A DNA stretch of 64,000 nucleotides from Paenibacillus sp. PAMC 26794 (GTDB lineage: Bacteria; Bacillota; Bacilli; Paenibacillales; Paenibacillaceae), in assembly GCF_000316035.1 (NCBI RefSeq), contig NZ_ANHX01000011.1, positions 616,474 to 680,473 on the forward strand. Direction: 5' to 3'. Positions within the stretch are counted from its first letter, which is position 1, and every line of letters starts with the position of its first letter. A program made the position numbers and the translations under genes. This document shows, in pieces, positions 50,579 to 59,570 of the stretch. The notes under the pieces were generated by a model that was given only the letters and a program-made list of their open reading frames with translations, ran no database searches and was not told where the DNA came from.

Positions 50579-51643
50579 GGGCTGGCTAGCGGTTTTACCT
50601 CACTCATGCAATTCAGCCCAATGTTGGCAGGAGCAGTCACCGGTGGTTTCTGGCAGGTCATTGTTATCTTTGGACTTCACTGGGCTTTCCTTCCAATTAC
50701 TCTCAATAATCTGGCGACACTAGGCTATGATCTAATGCGGCCGATGTTGACCGCAGCCGTGCTGGCTCAAGCCGGTGCTTTGCTCGCCGTTATGCTGAAA
50801 ACCCGCAATTCACAGCTTAAAACCCTTTCCGGATCTGCTACGATTACTGCGATTTTCGGAATTACGGAACCAGGCATTTACGGGGTTACTTTACGATTGA
50901 AAAAACCGTTCATTTACGCTTGTATTTCCGCAGCGATCGGGGGCGCAATTATCGGAGTCGGGGGTGGTCGGGCAGTCGCTTACTCACTTCCCAGCCTGCT
51001 CGCTTTTCCTACTTACGTAACAACGGGGTTCGCCTCGGTTGTCATCGGTGTTTCCGTATCTTTTGTCCTGGCTTTTCTACTCACGTTGCTGCTTGGATTC
51101 AAGGATCTTGAGGCTACTGTTGAGGAGCCGCAGACTGAAACTTCTGGACAGGAAAAACAAACGATTGAGCCAAACGAATCGCGGTTGAACAAGGAATTCA
51201 TTGTGAGTCCGCTGAAAGGCAGTGTTCAGCTACTTGAAGATTTGCCTGATCCCGCCTTCTCTTCAGGTGCCATGGGACAGGGGCTTGTTATTGAACCCAC
51301 TGATGGAATTTTGGTATCACCAATCAATGGTGTCGTAACCACCGTATTCCCTACTGGTCATGCGCTCGGTCTGACCACGGACAGTGGTATGGAGCTTCTG
51401 ATCCATATTGGAGTGAATACGGTAAAGCTAAAAGGACAATTTTTTGAAAAAAAAGTTAAAGAGGGCGATCGGGTTTCTTGCGGGCAACTACTTGTAGAGT
51501 TTGACGCGGAGCAAATCCGGACAGCGAGTTACATCACTGCCACCTCAGTCATCGTTACCAACTCTGCCAACTACTTGGACGTGTTAAAAACTACCGAACA
51601 GGAAGTGAAGCAAGGCGATTATCTAATGTCGGCGGTAGTCTAA
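50579..51643 (+). pseudogene. Beta-glucoside PTS enzyme IIC/IIA, 3' part only
   Basis: From about 50579 the frame encodes GLASGFTSLMQFSPMLAGAV and continues to 51643, covering the C-terminal half of a BglP-like EIIC (FGLHWAFLPITLNNLATLGY; GITEPGIYGVTLRLKKPF) and a complete EIIA with VIEPTDGILVSPINGVVTTV and the phosphorylatable histidine in ELLIHIGVNTVKL. The EIIB domain and first half of EIIC are missing, replaced by the lacI 5' end in another frame. An internal ATG at 50606 has no good ribosome-binding site. A free EIIA might still be made, but sugar transport is lost. Confidence 0.82.
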
Positions 51644-51728
51644 CGATTGGAGATGGATTACCTGTCGGTAACCGAACTATTTTCGGGTTATATAACTCTC
51701 TACTAATTCACTTATTCCGTATGATCCA

Positions 51729-51763
51729 AAGAAGCCACTCCGGCAAAGGAGTGGTTCTTCTCT
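51729..51763 (+). terminator. Intrinsic terminator of the PTS remnant
   Basis: AAGAAGCCACTCC-loop-GGAGTGGTTCTTCT, 86 bp after the EIIA stop. Confidence 0.75.
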
Positions 51764-52032
51764 GGATAGCACTTTCCATTTATTTAACAGAGTAAGGCTA
51801 TAATGTAGCAAACTCCTTCATTGCTTCCACCCCACTGGTTGATGCGAATGGAGACCTATCCAAAGCAAAAAGTTATGCATAATTATCTAATCGATCATTG
51901 GAATAAGTTCTTTCCCCTCAACCTTTGAGATAGGCAATTACATGAATAAACAAAAACCAGCTAATGTTTGTCAAGCATTTCAGGTTGGTGGATTTCTTTT
52001 TTCGTGATATACTTTTTCCGACCAAGCCAAAT
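51764..52032. other. Non-coding stretch between PTS remnant and IS110
   Basis: No intact gene. A 24-codon minus-strand frame (51798-51872) ending FASTSGVEAMKEFATL looks like the C-terminal scrap of an unidentified protein. The IS110 downstream end must lie toward 52033. Confidence 0.4.
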
Positions 52033-52054
52033 AACCTCCACACCTATGGAGGTT
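52033..52054. repeat. Perfect 8-bp hairpin next to the IS110 transposase stop
   Basis: AACCTCCA-cacc-ta-TGGAGGTT followed by TTGG on the plus strand. It is close to the likely IS end and may shield the element from outside transcription or mark its end. Confidence 0.45.
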
Positions 52055-52069
52055 TTGGTTAAATATGGT

Positions 52070-53248
52070 TTAAACTTGGTAGGGCTGCCCCTTCTGCAAG
52101 ATGGCAAAAATGTGGTGCAACAGCTTGTTCGCGCAGGCAATCACAGCCACCTTGTAGGGCTTGCCCTCTTTTCTTTTTTTCTCGTAGTACGAACGGATTC
52201 TTGCATTCGCATTTTTCCGCATACCGCATTGCACAGCCAAATATAGAGAACGTCTGAGCCTTTTAGAACCTCGTTTCGTTATTCGTGTACTGGTTGCTGT
52301 AAACTTCCCTGAACTGAAAATCCCAGGGTCCAAGCCCGCAAACGCCACGAGTTGCTTCGCATCGCTAAATTGCCTGACATCTCCCACTTCAGCTACAATG
52401 GCTGCGGCCAGTTTCGTTCCAATTCCCGGGATGCTTTTCACGAGTTCGACTTCAGGCAGGCTTGCCGCCATGTCCTCCATTTGCTTTTCCAGCTCGTCCA
52501 GCTGCCGGATCATCGTCAGCAGTAAAGATACCATCCCGAGCAACGCCTTGCTTTGAGATGGACTACGCCGAGCCTCTCTCCAATGACACAGCAATTCCTC
52601 TAGTTTCCCGGCTTTTTCATTTGCCCAGCGTTTGGAGTGGGATTTCTCAACGCTTCCCTGAATGACTGCCCTCCAATCCTCGGCATCTCCCTCTAAACAA
52701 TGGGCCAGTACCGTTAATGACGTTGTCGAAAATACATTGTAGAATACCTGCTCATACGCTGGAAACACCTGCTCAAGCAAGGCTCTGCTGTTCAGCTTCG
52801 CCTGTACAAAGATTCCCGTGACGAACTCATGCTGCCGGGTCAAATGCTGCAGCTCCGTAAACGTCTCATCCCAGGTTCGATGCGGCTTCACGTCGCCACG
52901 GTAATACATCTCGGCCAGATGCCAGGCATCCATGGCATCCGTTTTGACTTTGCGTAACTGCGCTCCTTTGGCTCGTTTGGATTGCAACGGATTCACAATG
53001 TAATAGGTGTAGCCACTCCGATCCAAGTAGGACACCAATGCACGGTGGTAATGCCCTGTCGCTTCCAAGACCACCACGGGAGCAACCCCCGTTTCAACTT
53101 GAAGCGTGCCCAGCATTTCCGCGAATTGTTCGAACCCACTCGTTCCATGCACAATGTCTACAGCTTTGCCATACGGCTCGTTTCGTTTCCGAAACGCTTG
53201 TACCACACTCGAACCTTTTGCGACATCCACACCAACAACAGGTTCCAT
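52070..53248 (-). CDS. IS110-family DEDD transposase
   Basis: A 392-residue RNA-guided recombinase-type transposase. The N-terminal RuvC-like DEDD domain shows EPVVGVDVAKGSS (first Asp), VVLEATGHYHRALVSYL (Glu) and KVKTDAMDAWHLAE (Asp pair). The C-terminal Transposase_20 domain shows SIPGIGTKLAAAIVAEVGD and FAGLDPGIFSSGKF with the serine nucleophile region. The frame is full length and intact, so it may be active. The ATG at 53248 follows AAGGAG; a GTG four codons earlier overlaps that site. The non-coding segment upstream resembles the left end that specifies a bridge RNA in this family. Confidence 0.92.
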   Translation of the reverse strand: MEPVVGVDVAKGSSVVQAFRKRNEPYGKAVDIVHGTSGFEQFAEMLGTLQVETGVAPVVVLEATGHYHRALVSYLDRSGYTYYIVNPLQSKRAKGAQLRKVKTDAMDAWHLAEMYYRGDVKPHRTWDETFTELQHLTRQHEFVTGIFVQAKLNSRALLEQVFPAYEQVFYNVFSTTSLTVLAHCLEGDAEDWRAVIQGSVEKSHSKRWANEKAGKLEELLCHWREARRSPSQSKALLGMVSLLLTMIRQLDELEKQMEDMAASLPEVELVKSIPGIGTKLAAAIVAEVGDVRQFSDAKQLVAFAGLDPGIFSSGKFTATSTRITKRGSKRLRRSLYLAVQCGMRKNANARIRSYYEKKRKEGKPYKVAVIACANKLLHHIFAILQKGQPYQV

Positions 53249-53299
53249 CTCTTCACTCACTCCTTACCTTGAATTTCGCCGGCCCTTTCCACGATGGTT

Positions 53300-53440
53300 C
53301 CAAATCCATAGCTTCGCTTGTTATACGGGGTCAACTGTCCCTACCAGCTCAAACATGGTATTTTGGAGGTCGTGGGAGAACAGTTTTTGTTACGGGGTCA
53401 TTTCCCCTAAAGCCGCCACGTTCTCCCGGCTCCCCCCATC
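53300..53440 (-). ncRNA. Candidate IS110 bridge RNA
   Basis: On the minus strand, upstream of the transposase, GGGAGAAC and GTTCTCCC form a perfect 8-bp stem enclosing an inner GGGG-aaatga-CCCC hairpin. The segment GACCCCGTA(T)AACAA occurs twice, once in this stem-loop and once about 70 nt downstream. IS110-group elements encode their bridge RNA in this position, with two loops pairing to target and donor. The assignment is by position and structure only. Confidence 0.4.
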
Positions 53441-53453
53441 GTAAAACGACCAC

Positions 53454-53483
53454 AAAAAAAGGCCAACCAGTAATTACTGGCTA
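53454..53483 (-). terminator. Stem-loop with T tract
   Basis: Minus strand CCAGTAATTACTGG-TTGGCC followed by seven T residues. It lies downstream of hairpin copy C and would be a second terminator for the DUF7674 transcript or belong to the IS edge. Confidence 0.55.
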
Positions 53484-53496
53484 ACCCGATAATACG

Positions 53497-53526
53497 AAAA
53501 AGCCGCTGCTTTAGCGACTTTGAATG
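53497..53526 (-). terminator. Intrinsic terminator, dispersed hairpin copy C
   Basis: Minus strand AAAGTCGCTaaagcAGCGGCTTTTTCG, with the same stem and flanking ATTC as copies A and B, 55 bp after the DUF7674 gene. Confidence 0.75.
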
Positions 53527-53581
53527 ATATTATAAAACCAACGATTCAAACTCTTGAATACCTAATCTCCAGCAGAGTATC

Positions 53582-53953
53582 CTATGAAAAATATTTCCCT
53601 GAGTGCAGATCTTCTATTTCTTGAGAAAGTCTTTTAGTATGTAACTTCATATAACATTGAGCTTTTTGCAAAATATCTGTATGCCCGCCTAGATCATACA
53701 AGATTGTAGTAGATAACACTTGTACAATATAGAGGCTCGTTTGAGTTGCCATCCATTCAAAAAAATTGAAAAACTTCTCAATTTGTTCTGTATCATCATT
53801 TTCACGAAGCAATCCCTCAACATAAGTAGCCACTTCATCACCAAAAAACACATGTCCTAGAAACTCTTGATATAAATCCAAATGTTCTATATAACAATCG
53901 TGGAATTCAGGAAAAAGTTCTAAGAATTTATTAATTAAAATGTCACTGTCCAT
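53582..53953 (-). CDS. DUF7674-like small protein, function unknown
   Basis: A 123-residue acidic, helical protein (LINKFLELFPEFHDCYIEHL; FLGHVFFGDEVATYVEGLLR; QIEKFFNFFEWMATQTSLYI) that I associate with the DUF7674 family of small cytoplasmic proteins, often scattered in accessory regions. No catalytic motif or signal peptide is visible. The ATG at 53953 follows GGAGG. It lies 16 bp after a 70-residue membrane-protein gene, so the two probably form a bicistronic unit. An immunity-like role is possible from the family's genomic style, but nothing here proves it. Confidence 0.65.
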   Translation of the reverse strand: MDSDILINKFLELFPEFHDCYIEHLDLYQEFLGHVFFGDEVATYVEGLLRENDDTEQIEKFFNFFEWMATQTSLYIVQVLSTTILYDLGGHTDILQKAQCYMKLHTKRLSQEIEDLHSGKYFS

Positions 53954-53969
53954 TCTCAAACCTCCATAC

Positions 53970-54182
53970 TTACTGTTCTTTTCGTTTAAAAAACATCTTA
54001 CCAACCATAAGTCCCATAGCCGATGAACAGATCAGATATCCAAAGAACAAGAAAAGTAAATAAACACCATGAAGATCTGCAGGAATCTGTTTCAAACCTT
54101 CAAACCAAGCAAAACGAAAAGGATAAAAGATGACTACCCAAATGATCAGCAAGAAAAGAAGAAAATTAATTATTTTCAGCAC
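53970..54182 (-). CDS. Small two-helix membrane protein, function unknown
   Basis: Seventy residues with two predicted transmembrane helices (IINFLLFLLIIWVVIFYPF and GVYLLFLFFGYLICSSAMGL) and a basic tail FFKRKEQ. GTG start at 54182 with AAAGGA 8 nt upstream. It is followed 16 bp later by the DUF7674-like gene. I do not recognise the family. The pair could be a membrane effector or immunity protein with a cytosolic partner; this is speculation from size and arrangement. Confidence 0.65.
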   Translation of the reverse strand: MLKIINFLLFLLIIWVVIFYPFRFAWFEGLKQIPADLHGVYLLFLFFGYLICSSAMGLMVGKMFFKRKEQ

Positions 54183-54360
54183 AATAATGATCCTTTCAAG
54201 CTTGAGTGGAAACAGTTGAATGTATATGCTTCATCTTTCATTTCGCATTACCTTACCACTGCCCGCACTATATTAGTTAGCTTATGTATTAGGGTTGATA
54301 TGTTGAATCTATAAATAATTACTAATTATAACAGGAAACATTAGGAAGATGATTGTTACG

Positions 54361-54404
54361 GCAAAAAGAAGCCCTTTCTTTTGGTAGAACGAGCTTCTTT
54401 TTGC
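54361..54404. terminator. Bidirectional intrinsic terminator
   Basis: GCAAAAAGAAGC-loop-GCTTCTTTTTGC, 23 bp after the DUF418 gene stop (minus strand). Confidence 0.85.
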
Positions 54405-54426
54405 GTTTCACGATAGCACTTTATGC

Positions 54427-55665
54427 TTACTGAACACCAGGCGCGTTTTCATTCGTAGTTAAGTTCGATCTTTTCTTCTTTCTTGGCTGCCCTTTCCAGG
54501 ACAGATATGTCCAAATCCGTAGCACATACTCGACCGGCCCATTGCTAAATTTCTTAAGATATAGCGGACTGAGCCACAATTGAATGCCGTAGACAGCAAG
54601 CGCAATAACTGCTCCGATAAACACGCCAGCACTTCCAAACAGTCCCAGGCCATATCCATAGAAAATTGTCGTACAGATTACGCTCTGCATCAGGTAATTC
54701 GTCAACGAGAGACGGCCGACCGCCTCGAACCTGCCCATCAGGCTGGAACAGCGGTTTCCAGCATACAACAGCGCAAATGCGTATATGTATCCCAGTGCAA
54801 GCAACGTTCCTCCAAGCGTCCCCCCGATTCCGATACCGAGCCAACCTTCCGCACCCAATTGTGGCGCCAATACGCCGTATGCTTTGAGTATCAAACCTAC
54901 TGGAATCAATAACGATGCCCGGCGAAGATACATAGTCCGCATCGTTTGGGGATCGCTAAACGTGCCGATTCTGGCAGCGCGCATGCCGAGCAGGAACATC
55001 GGCACCGTCATGAGTGGGGCTAACAGCAGGATCAACAGGGCGTATGACACCTCCAAATCCCCACCGAATGGATCGCCGTTATTGCTGAAATTCCTTATTT
55101 CCGCGTATGTGCCGTTGCCGTATACATCCTGACTCTGAATGATGTAGTTCTCCATATGAATGGACTCAATCGCCAGCGGGTTCATCGGATTAGATGCCGG
55201 GAGACCAAGTATGCCCGCTCCCACGAGTAGCAGTACCGCCCAAATGAGCAGCGTTTTGGGCTTCCGATTAAGGAACATGAGCAGGAAGAAACCGAGTACG
55301 CCATAAAATGCCAGGATATCCCCTTCCCACAGATAGATGATGTGCAGTAATCCGATTCCAAACAGTAGTAGAAAACGGCGTGCCAAATGACACTTTGGTC
55401 GTAAATCTCGTGATTTTAGGCTTTCCGAGAGCTTAACCATTCCGAAGCCAAACATAAATGCAAAAATCGGCATAAAACTGCCTACCACAGTGATCAGCAG
55501 GAACGAGAGGAAAGCCTGATCTGCTCCGCCGATCCCGAACAGTTGGGGTTTACTCTGGCCATACATTCCATATTGAAAAGCCAGCATATTCGCCAGCACA
55601 ATGCCGGCCAGACTGAATCCGCGCAGTCCATCAATGACTTGAACGCGCTTTTTTGATGTGCTCAA
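54427..55665 (-). CDS. DUF418 (YeiB-like) integral membrane protein
   Basis: A 412-residue protein with about ten hydrophobic segments and the family hallmarks VIDGLRGFSLAGIVLANMLAF at the N-terminus and RFEAVGRLSLTNYLMQSVIC in the C-terminal DUF418 region (ending GPVEYVLRIWTYLSW). DUF418 proteins resemble acyltransferase-3 membrane enzymes and may acylate or transport surface components; the function is unproven. The TTG start at 55665 follows GAGG by 7 nt. Monocistronic, with a strong terminator. Confidence 0.87.
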   Translation of the reverse strand: MSTSKKRVQVIDGLRGFSLAGIVLANMLAFQYGMYGQSKPQLFGIGGADQAFLSFLLITVVGSFMPIFAFMFGFGMVKLSESLKSRDLRPKCHLARRFLLLFGIGLLHIIYLWEGDILAFYGVLGFFLLMFLNRKPKTLLIWAVLLLVGAGILGLPASNPMNPLAIESIHMENYIIQSQDVYGNGTYAEIRNFSNNGDPFGGDLEVSYALLILLLAPLMTVPMFLLGMRAARIGTFSDPQTMRTMYLRRASLLIPVGLILKAYGVLAPQLGAEGWLGIGIGGTLGGTLLALGYIYAFALLYAGNRCSSLMGRFEAVGRLSLTNYLMQSVICTTIFYGYGLGLFGSAGVFIGAVIALAVYGIQLWLSPLYLKKFSNGPVEYVLRIWTYLSWKGQPRKKKRSNLTTNENAPGVQ

Positions 55666-55794
55666 TCAATCACCTCTGTCTATAACATAAAGATCAGATC
55701 TAAATATACGTTAAATCCTTCCATAATTTCAACATAAATTAATAAGTGAACGTTTATATTATGATTTGCTTTGACGTACCAATAAAATAAAAAC

Positions 55795-55823
55795 AAAAAA
55801 AGTCGCCAAATTTAGCGACTTTC
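55795..55823 (-). terminator. Intrinsic terminator, dispersed hairpin copy D
   Basis: Minus strand AAAGTCGCTaaatttgGCGACTTTTTTT, a fully paired variant of the dispersed hairpin, 13 bp after the map stop. Confidence 0.8.
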
Positions 55824-55835
55824 AGTTTGAACACC

Positions 55836-56621
<786 letters not shown>

Positions 56622-56747
56622 TTATCTTTGATTGCACATTAGATAATCATATCCAAAGCAGCAAAGCTTCGCAACTTTTTTGTCAACATTATGAGTGTGG
56701 TTGTTCTCTTGTTCCTTCGTATTATTGAAGTTTAATTCTCCATCCCT

Positions 56748-57911
56748 TCATATATTCTGCACCATAAGTGAGGGTATAGTTTTGAAGTAGTCCTTGTATG
56801 CAGTATACAAAGTTTCTTCAAATCGAAAAATGTTGTTGGGGCTTACATTATTTTCCTGAAGGGTTTTCTTAAGATACGCATGTGAATCGCCTTTTACTAA
56901 TTCAGACAGCTTGATCAAATATGGAGAAGTTGAATTTTGTTCATCATGTCCAAATATATCGATGTGAATCCATTTATTTAGTTCGCTGTTTACCGTCTCA
57001 GGAATTTCAAATAATCTACGATGTCTTGCAAAAACTAATGCTGGATCGATGATTTCCTTACAGTGATCTTTCATCTCCTGTTTCTTTTTATGTTGTTCAC
57101 GAAATGCTTTCGGTCCTTCCGGGAAAATCTTATTAAATCGTTGATAAAAATATCTGGGTGAAGAAAAACCACTCTCAATTGATATTTCTACCAGACTTCG
57201 ATCTGTCGTCAATAATTGTTTGATTGCGTGCTCAATGCGCAAGTAATGAAGCAAGTTTCGCAGCGTATCTCCTATTAATAACTTGAATTGTGATGATAAA
57301 TAATCCAAATTTAAATATTCCTCTGTGTGCTTGGCGATATCATTCAAAGATGCCTTGTTAATAAACCCCCTGTTATTGAATAAGTAATCATATATTCTTC
57401 CTATTCGTTGAAGCTTGGTTGGGTTCCCTTCGAACATTCTTTTCGCATCAAAATTCATAATAAGCAGGTCCAACAACTGTTCGACTGTATTCTTTAACGT
57501 TAAAAATGGCATCTCACTCTTAGTTACAATTGGAGTTATTAACGTGCATATGGCCTCAATGATTCCTTCTGCTCGTTCTAATCCTAGATATGCTCCAGGG
57601 CTAAATTCATGCGCAAACCATACATAGGATAAATCAGGGTAATATTCCTTTGCAAATTCAGCATCGATATTTATTTGGAGGACGACATTGTTTTCATCGG
57701 TCTGTCATAGACGGTGAACTTGATTGATATTGAAAATTTCTATTGTACCCGCACCTAATGTTCGTTGCTCATCTGCAATGGCAACATGAATGCTACCTTC
57801 CAATATAATCACCACTTCAATGGAATTATGCCATCGGAACGGTTCATCTTTGAACTTTAGAAACTGTACGTTCATGGGAGAACTGTCGGTGAAATAACTT
57901 CTACCACTCAT
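56748..57911 (-). pseudogene. AraC-family regulator interrupted by an in-frame TGA
   Basis: The ATG at 57911 has AAGGAGG upstream. The frame encodes a cupin-like N-terminus (FKDEPFRWHNSIEVVIILEG ... FNINQVHRL), hits TGA at 57705-57707, and continues in the same frame without another stop for 318 codons through QTDENNVVLQINIDAEFAKE, a middle region and an AraC helix-turn-helix (SLVEISIESGFSSPRYFYQRF, FPEGPKAFRE), then a C-terminal extension of about 115 residues. One base change (for example CGA or TGG to TGA) explains the break. An internal ATG at 57512 could give a shortened DNA-binding protein. Confidence 0.8.
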
Positions 57912-58083
57912 CTTGTGATCTCCTCCTTCCACTCCAATCCAACGAGTCGCAAGCAACATCCGAAGGAAATCTAAGAAATGTACCCACAACTCAAAGAAAT
58001 GTAAATTGTTCACGCTTCTGCATTTTAGGAAAATAAATGATAGAACATCAACAAAATCTTAAATGAAGGATTGGGAGATATGA

Positions 58084-58713
58084 ATGAACCAAATTCAAAT
58101 CACACAGCAGCTTAATGCACAACAACAAGAACAAGTTGCTCATTTATTTTACGAAGCTTTTCCATTGAAAGTAACACATCTTTGGTTTTATGCAAAAACG
58201 AAAAAACAAGCAGTAGAACTATTATTTCAGTCTATTCAATTTGAACAGGGCATTTACGCATTAAGGAATGAAGAAGTGGTTGGATTTCTTGGATACAATA
58301 TAGGAAAACAAGCGTTCACACCTGCCAATTATGCAGCTTTTCGGAACGTGTACTCCCCAGTGGTAGCGACTTGACGATTTTTATTTTATGCGTTTTATTT
58401 GAAATTTCATTTGTATCACGAACATGTATTGCATATTGACCCTATTGCCGTATCTGAAGAAGCACGTGGTTATGGGATAGGTAAATTGCTATTAAGTAAG
58501 TTGGAACAAGTCGCAAGAAATAAGCAAATCACTAAAATCAATCTAGAGGTCGTTGATACGAATCCTTCAGCACAAAAATTATATGAGCGGTTCGGTTATA
58601 TGCTTAAAAAAGAACTGAAATCGGGCCCGTTTACTGCCAAGGCAGGCTTCAAAAAAGTGATATTTATGCAAAAATGTTTAGCGAGCACCCATTCATCAAT
58701 CAAATCAGAATAA
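58084..58713 (+). pseudogene. GNAT acetyltransferase interrupted by an in-frame TGA
   Basis: The first part (58084-58371) has the N-terminal GNAT region, including GIYALRNEEVVGFLGYNIGK. TGA at 58372-58374 follows ...YSPVVAT, and the same frame continues as RFLFYAFYLKFHLYHEHVLH, then IAVSEEARGYGIGKLLLSKL (acetyl-CoA loop) and NPSAQKLYERFGYMLKKELK to the stop at 58711. The two pieces join into one normal-length GNAT of about 208 residues if TGA is read as Trp (TGG to TGA). Both halves of the fold are needed, so activity is probably lost. Confidence 0.82.
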
Positions 58714-58806
58714 AATGTTTGCAGGAATGCTCATAATCTGAAAACGTGACGGGATTTCCACATTGTCATCCAAGTTAACTTTAACATCTTCCGTGTTTTC
58801 CTTAGC
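58705..58806 (-). pseudogene. Thioredoxin remnant
   Basis: A 33-codon minus-strand segment reads EDVKVNLDDNVEIPSRFQIM-SIPANILF then TGA. It matches the central part of thioredoxins (usually [25 protein letters not shown]), but the CGPC active site and the C-terminus are absent. A ribosome-binding site and ATG (58812-58814) lie just upstream but out of frame, so the gene is decayed. Its 3' end overlaps the acetyltransferase remnant on the other strand. Confidence 0.6.
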
Positions 58807-58921
58807 TTAAACATGTTCCCTCCTTTCATTAGTGTGATGGAAACATGGGGAATGGATTATAAGAAGCTCAATGAGGATACTTCGACCGATACAGACGAAT
58901 AGGATTACGGACAGTAGAAAA

Positions 58922-58948
58922 CGAGCGCATCCATGTTTAGGATGCGCT
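58922..58948. terminator. Intrinsic terminator after the VOC gene
   Basis: GAGCGCATCC-loop-GGATGCGCTC, a perfect 10-bp stem directly after the VOC stop at 58954 (minus), with GTTTTC following on that strand. Confidence 0.8.
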
Positions 58949-58953
58949 CTGAA

Positions 58954-59484
58954 CTAGCTGTTCATGGAGAAGTCGCTTTTGGCCCACTCAGTAACCCTTC
59001 GACTACTTTCTTCTTCCGATAGATCTTCAATCCGAGTCAGAATAGACCACCGTACGCCAAAAGGGTCTAGTATACTTCCGAATCGATCACCAGACGCAAA
59101 GTTAATTATTTCTTCTCTTACTTTCGCCCCTCTGGATACAGCGGTTGCAATGGTTTCATCCACATTAATGACGTAAATCCCTAAAGAATAACATGCATGA
59201 TCTTGATCTGGGGGCAAAGCCAATTGATATGCCGGGTTCGCTGCTCCCAGCTGTAAAAAACCATTTCCAAAATCTAATTCGGCATGAACAATAATCGTAC
59301 TACCATTTCCATCTGGATGCTCAGTGATATCCTTCACCCTTGCATTGAAAACAATTTTATAGAAATGGATTGCTTCAGAAGGATCCTTCACTGTTATAAA
59401 TGGGGTAATCGATGTAACGCCTTTTGGCGTACCGTTCTTTGTATATTTTCCTGATGTCGCCTTGTGTTGTGTCTGTTCACTCAT
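58954..59484 (-). CDS. VOC-superfamily (PhnB-like glyoxalase-fold) protein
   Basis: A 176-residue two-module VOC protein of the PhnB type: ITPFITVKDPSEAIHFYKIV (module 1), VHAELDFGNGFLQLG, and module 2 LGIYVINVDETIATAVSRGA ending FGSILDPFGVRWSI. These proteins are dioxygenases, epimerases or antibiotic-binding proteins; the substrate is unknown. GGCGGAG precedes the ATG at 59484. The gene is 85 bp downstream of a WYL-type regulator on the same strand. A perfect inverted repeat next to a TATAAT sequence between the two may be its operator. Confidence 0.85.
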   Translation of the reverse strand: MSEQTQHKATSGKYTKNGTPKGVTSITPFITVKDPSEAIHFYKIVFNARVKDITEHPDGNGSTIIVHAELDFGNGFLQLGAANPAYQLALPPDQDHACYSLGIYVINVDETIATAVSRGAKVREEIINFASGDRFGSILDPFGVRWSILTRIEDLSEEESSRRVTEWAKSDFSMNS

Positions 59485-59535
59485 ATGTCTACTCCGCCTT
59501 CCTTCTCAGTAATCCGAGATTGTCATCATTATAAA

Positions 59536-59570
59536 ACAACTTCACTGACATCTACTGTCAGTGAAGTTGT
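59536..59570. promoter_or_regulatory. Perfect 15-bp inverted repeat between WYL regulator and VOC gene
   Basis: ACAACTTCACTGACA and TGTCAGTGAAGTTGT are perfectly complementary around a 5-nt loop. On the minus strand TATAAT (59533-59528) follows at once. It can be the regulator gene's terminator (TTGTTTTAT follows) or an operator over the VOC promoter, or both. Confidence 0.6.

Larger units (their letters stand above)
52070..53450 (-). mobile_element. IS110-family insertion sequence (ends approximate)
   Basis: Contains an intact IS110-type transposase gene (52070-53248) and about 200 bp of structured non-coding DNA upstream of it. IS110 elements usually have no terminal inverted repeats and no target duplication, so the true ends cannot be set from one copy; the boundaries given are the minimum plausible span. 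It sits beside a truncated PTS gene in a region rich in broken genes. Confidence 0.75.

Noticed and set aside
51798..51872. 24-codon minus-strand frame ending FASTSGVEAMKEFATL
   Set aside because: Looks like a protein C-terminus but is too short and bounded by stops; no family could be named.
53324..53400. TACGGGGTCA duplicates as terminal or target repeats of the IS
   Set aside because: Both copies lie on the same side of the transposase in direct orientation, so they cannot be the element's two ends; they fit internal RNA loops better.
57705..58374. Selenocysteine or stop-codon recoding at the two TGA codons
   Set aside because: No SECIS-like hairpin follows, and the expected residues there are Arg/Trp-like, not catalytic Cys; simple mutation is more likely.
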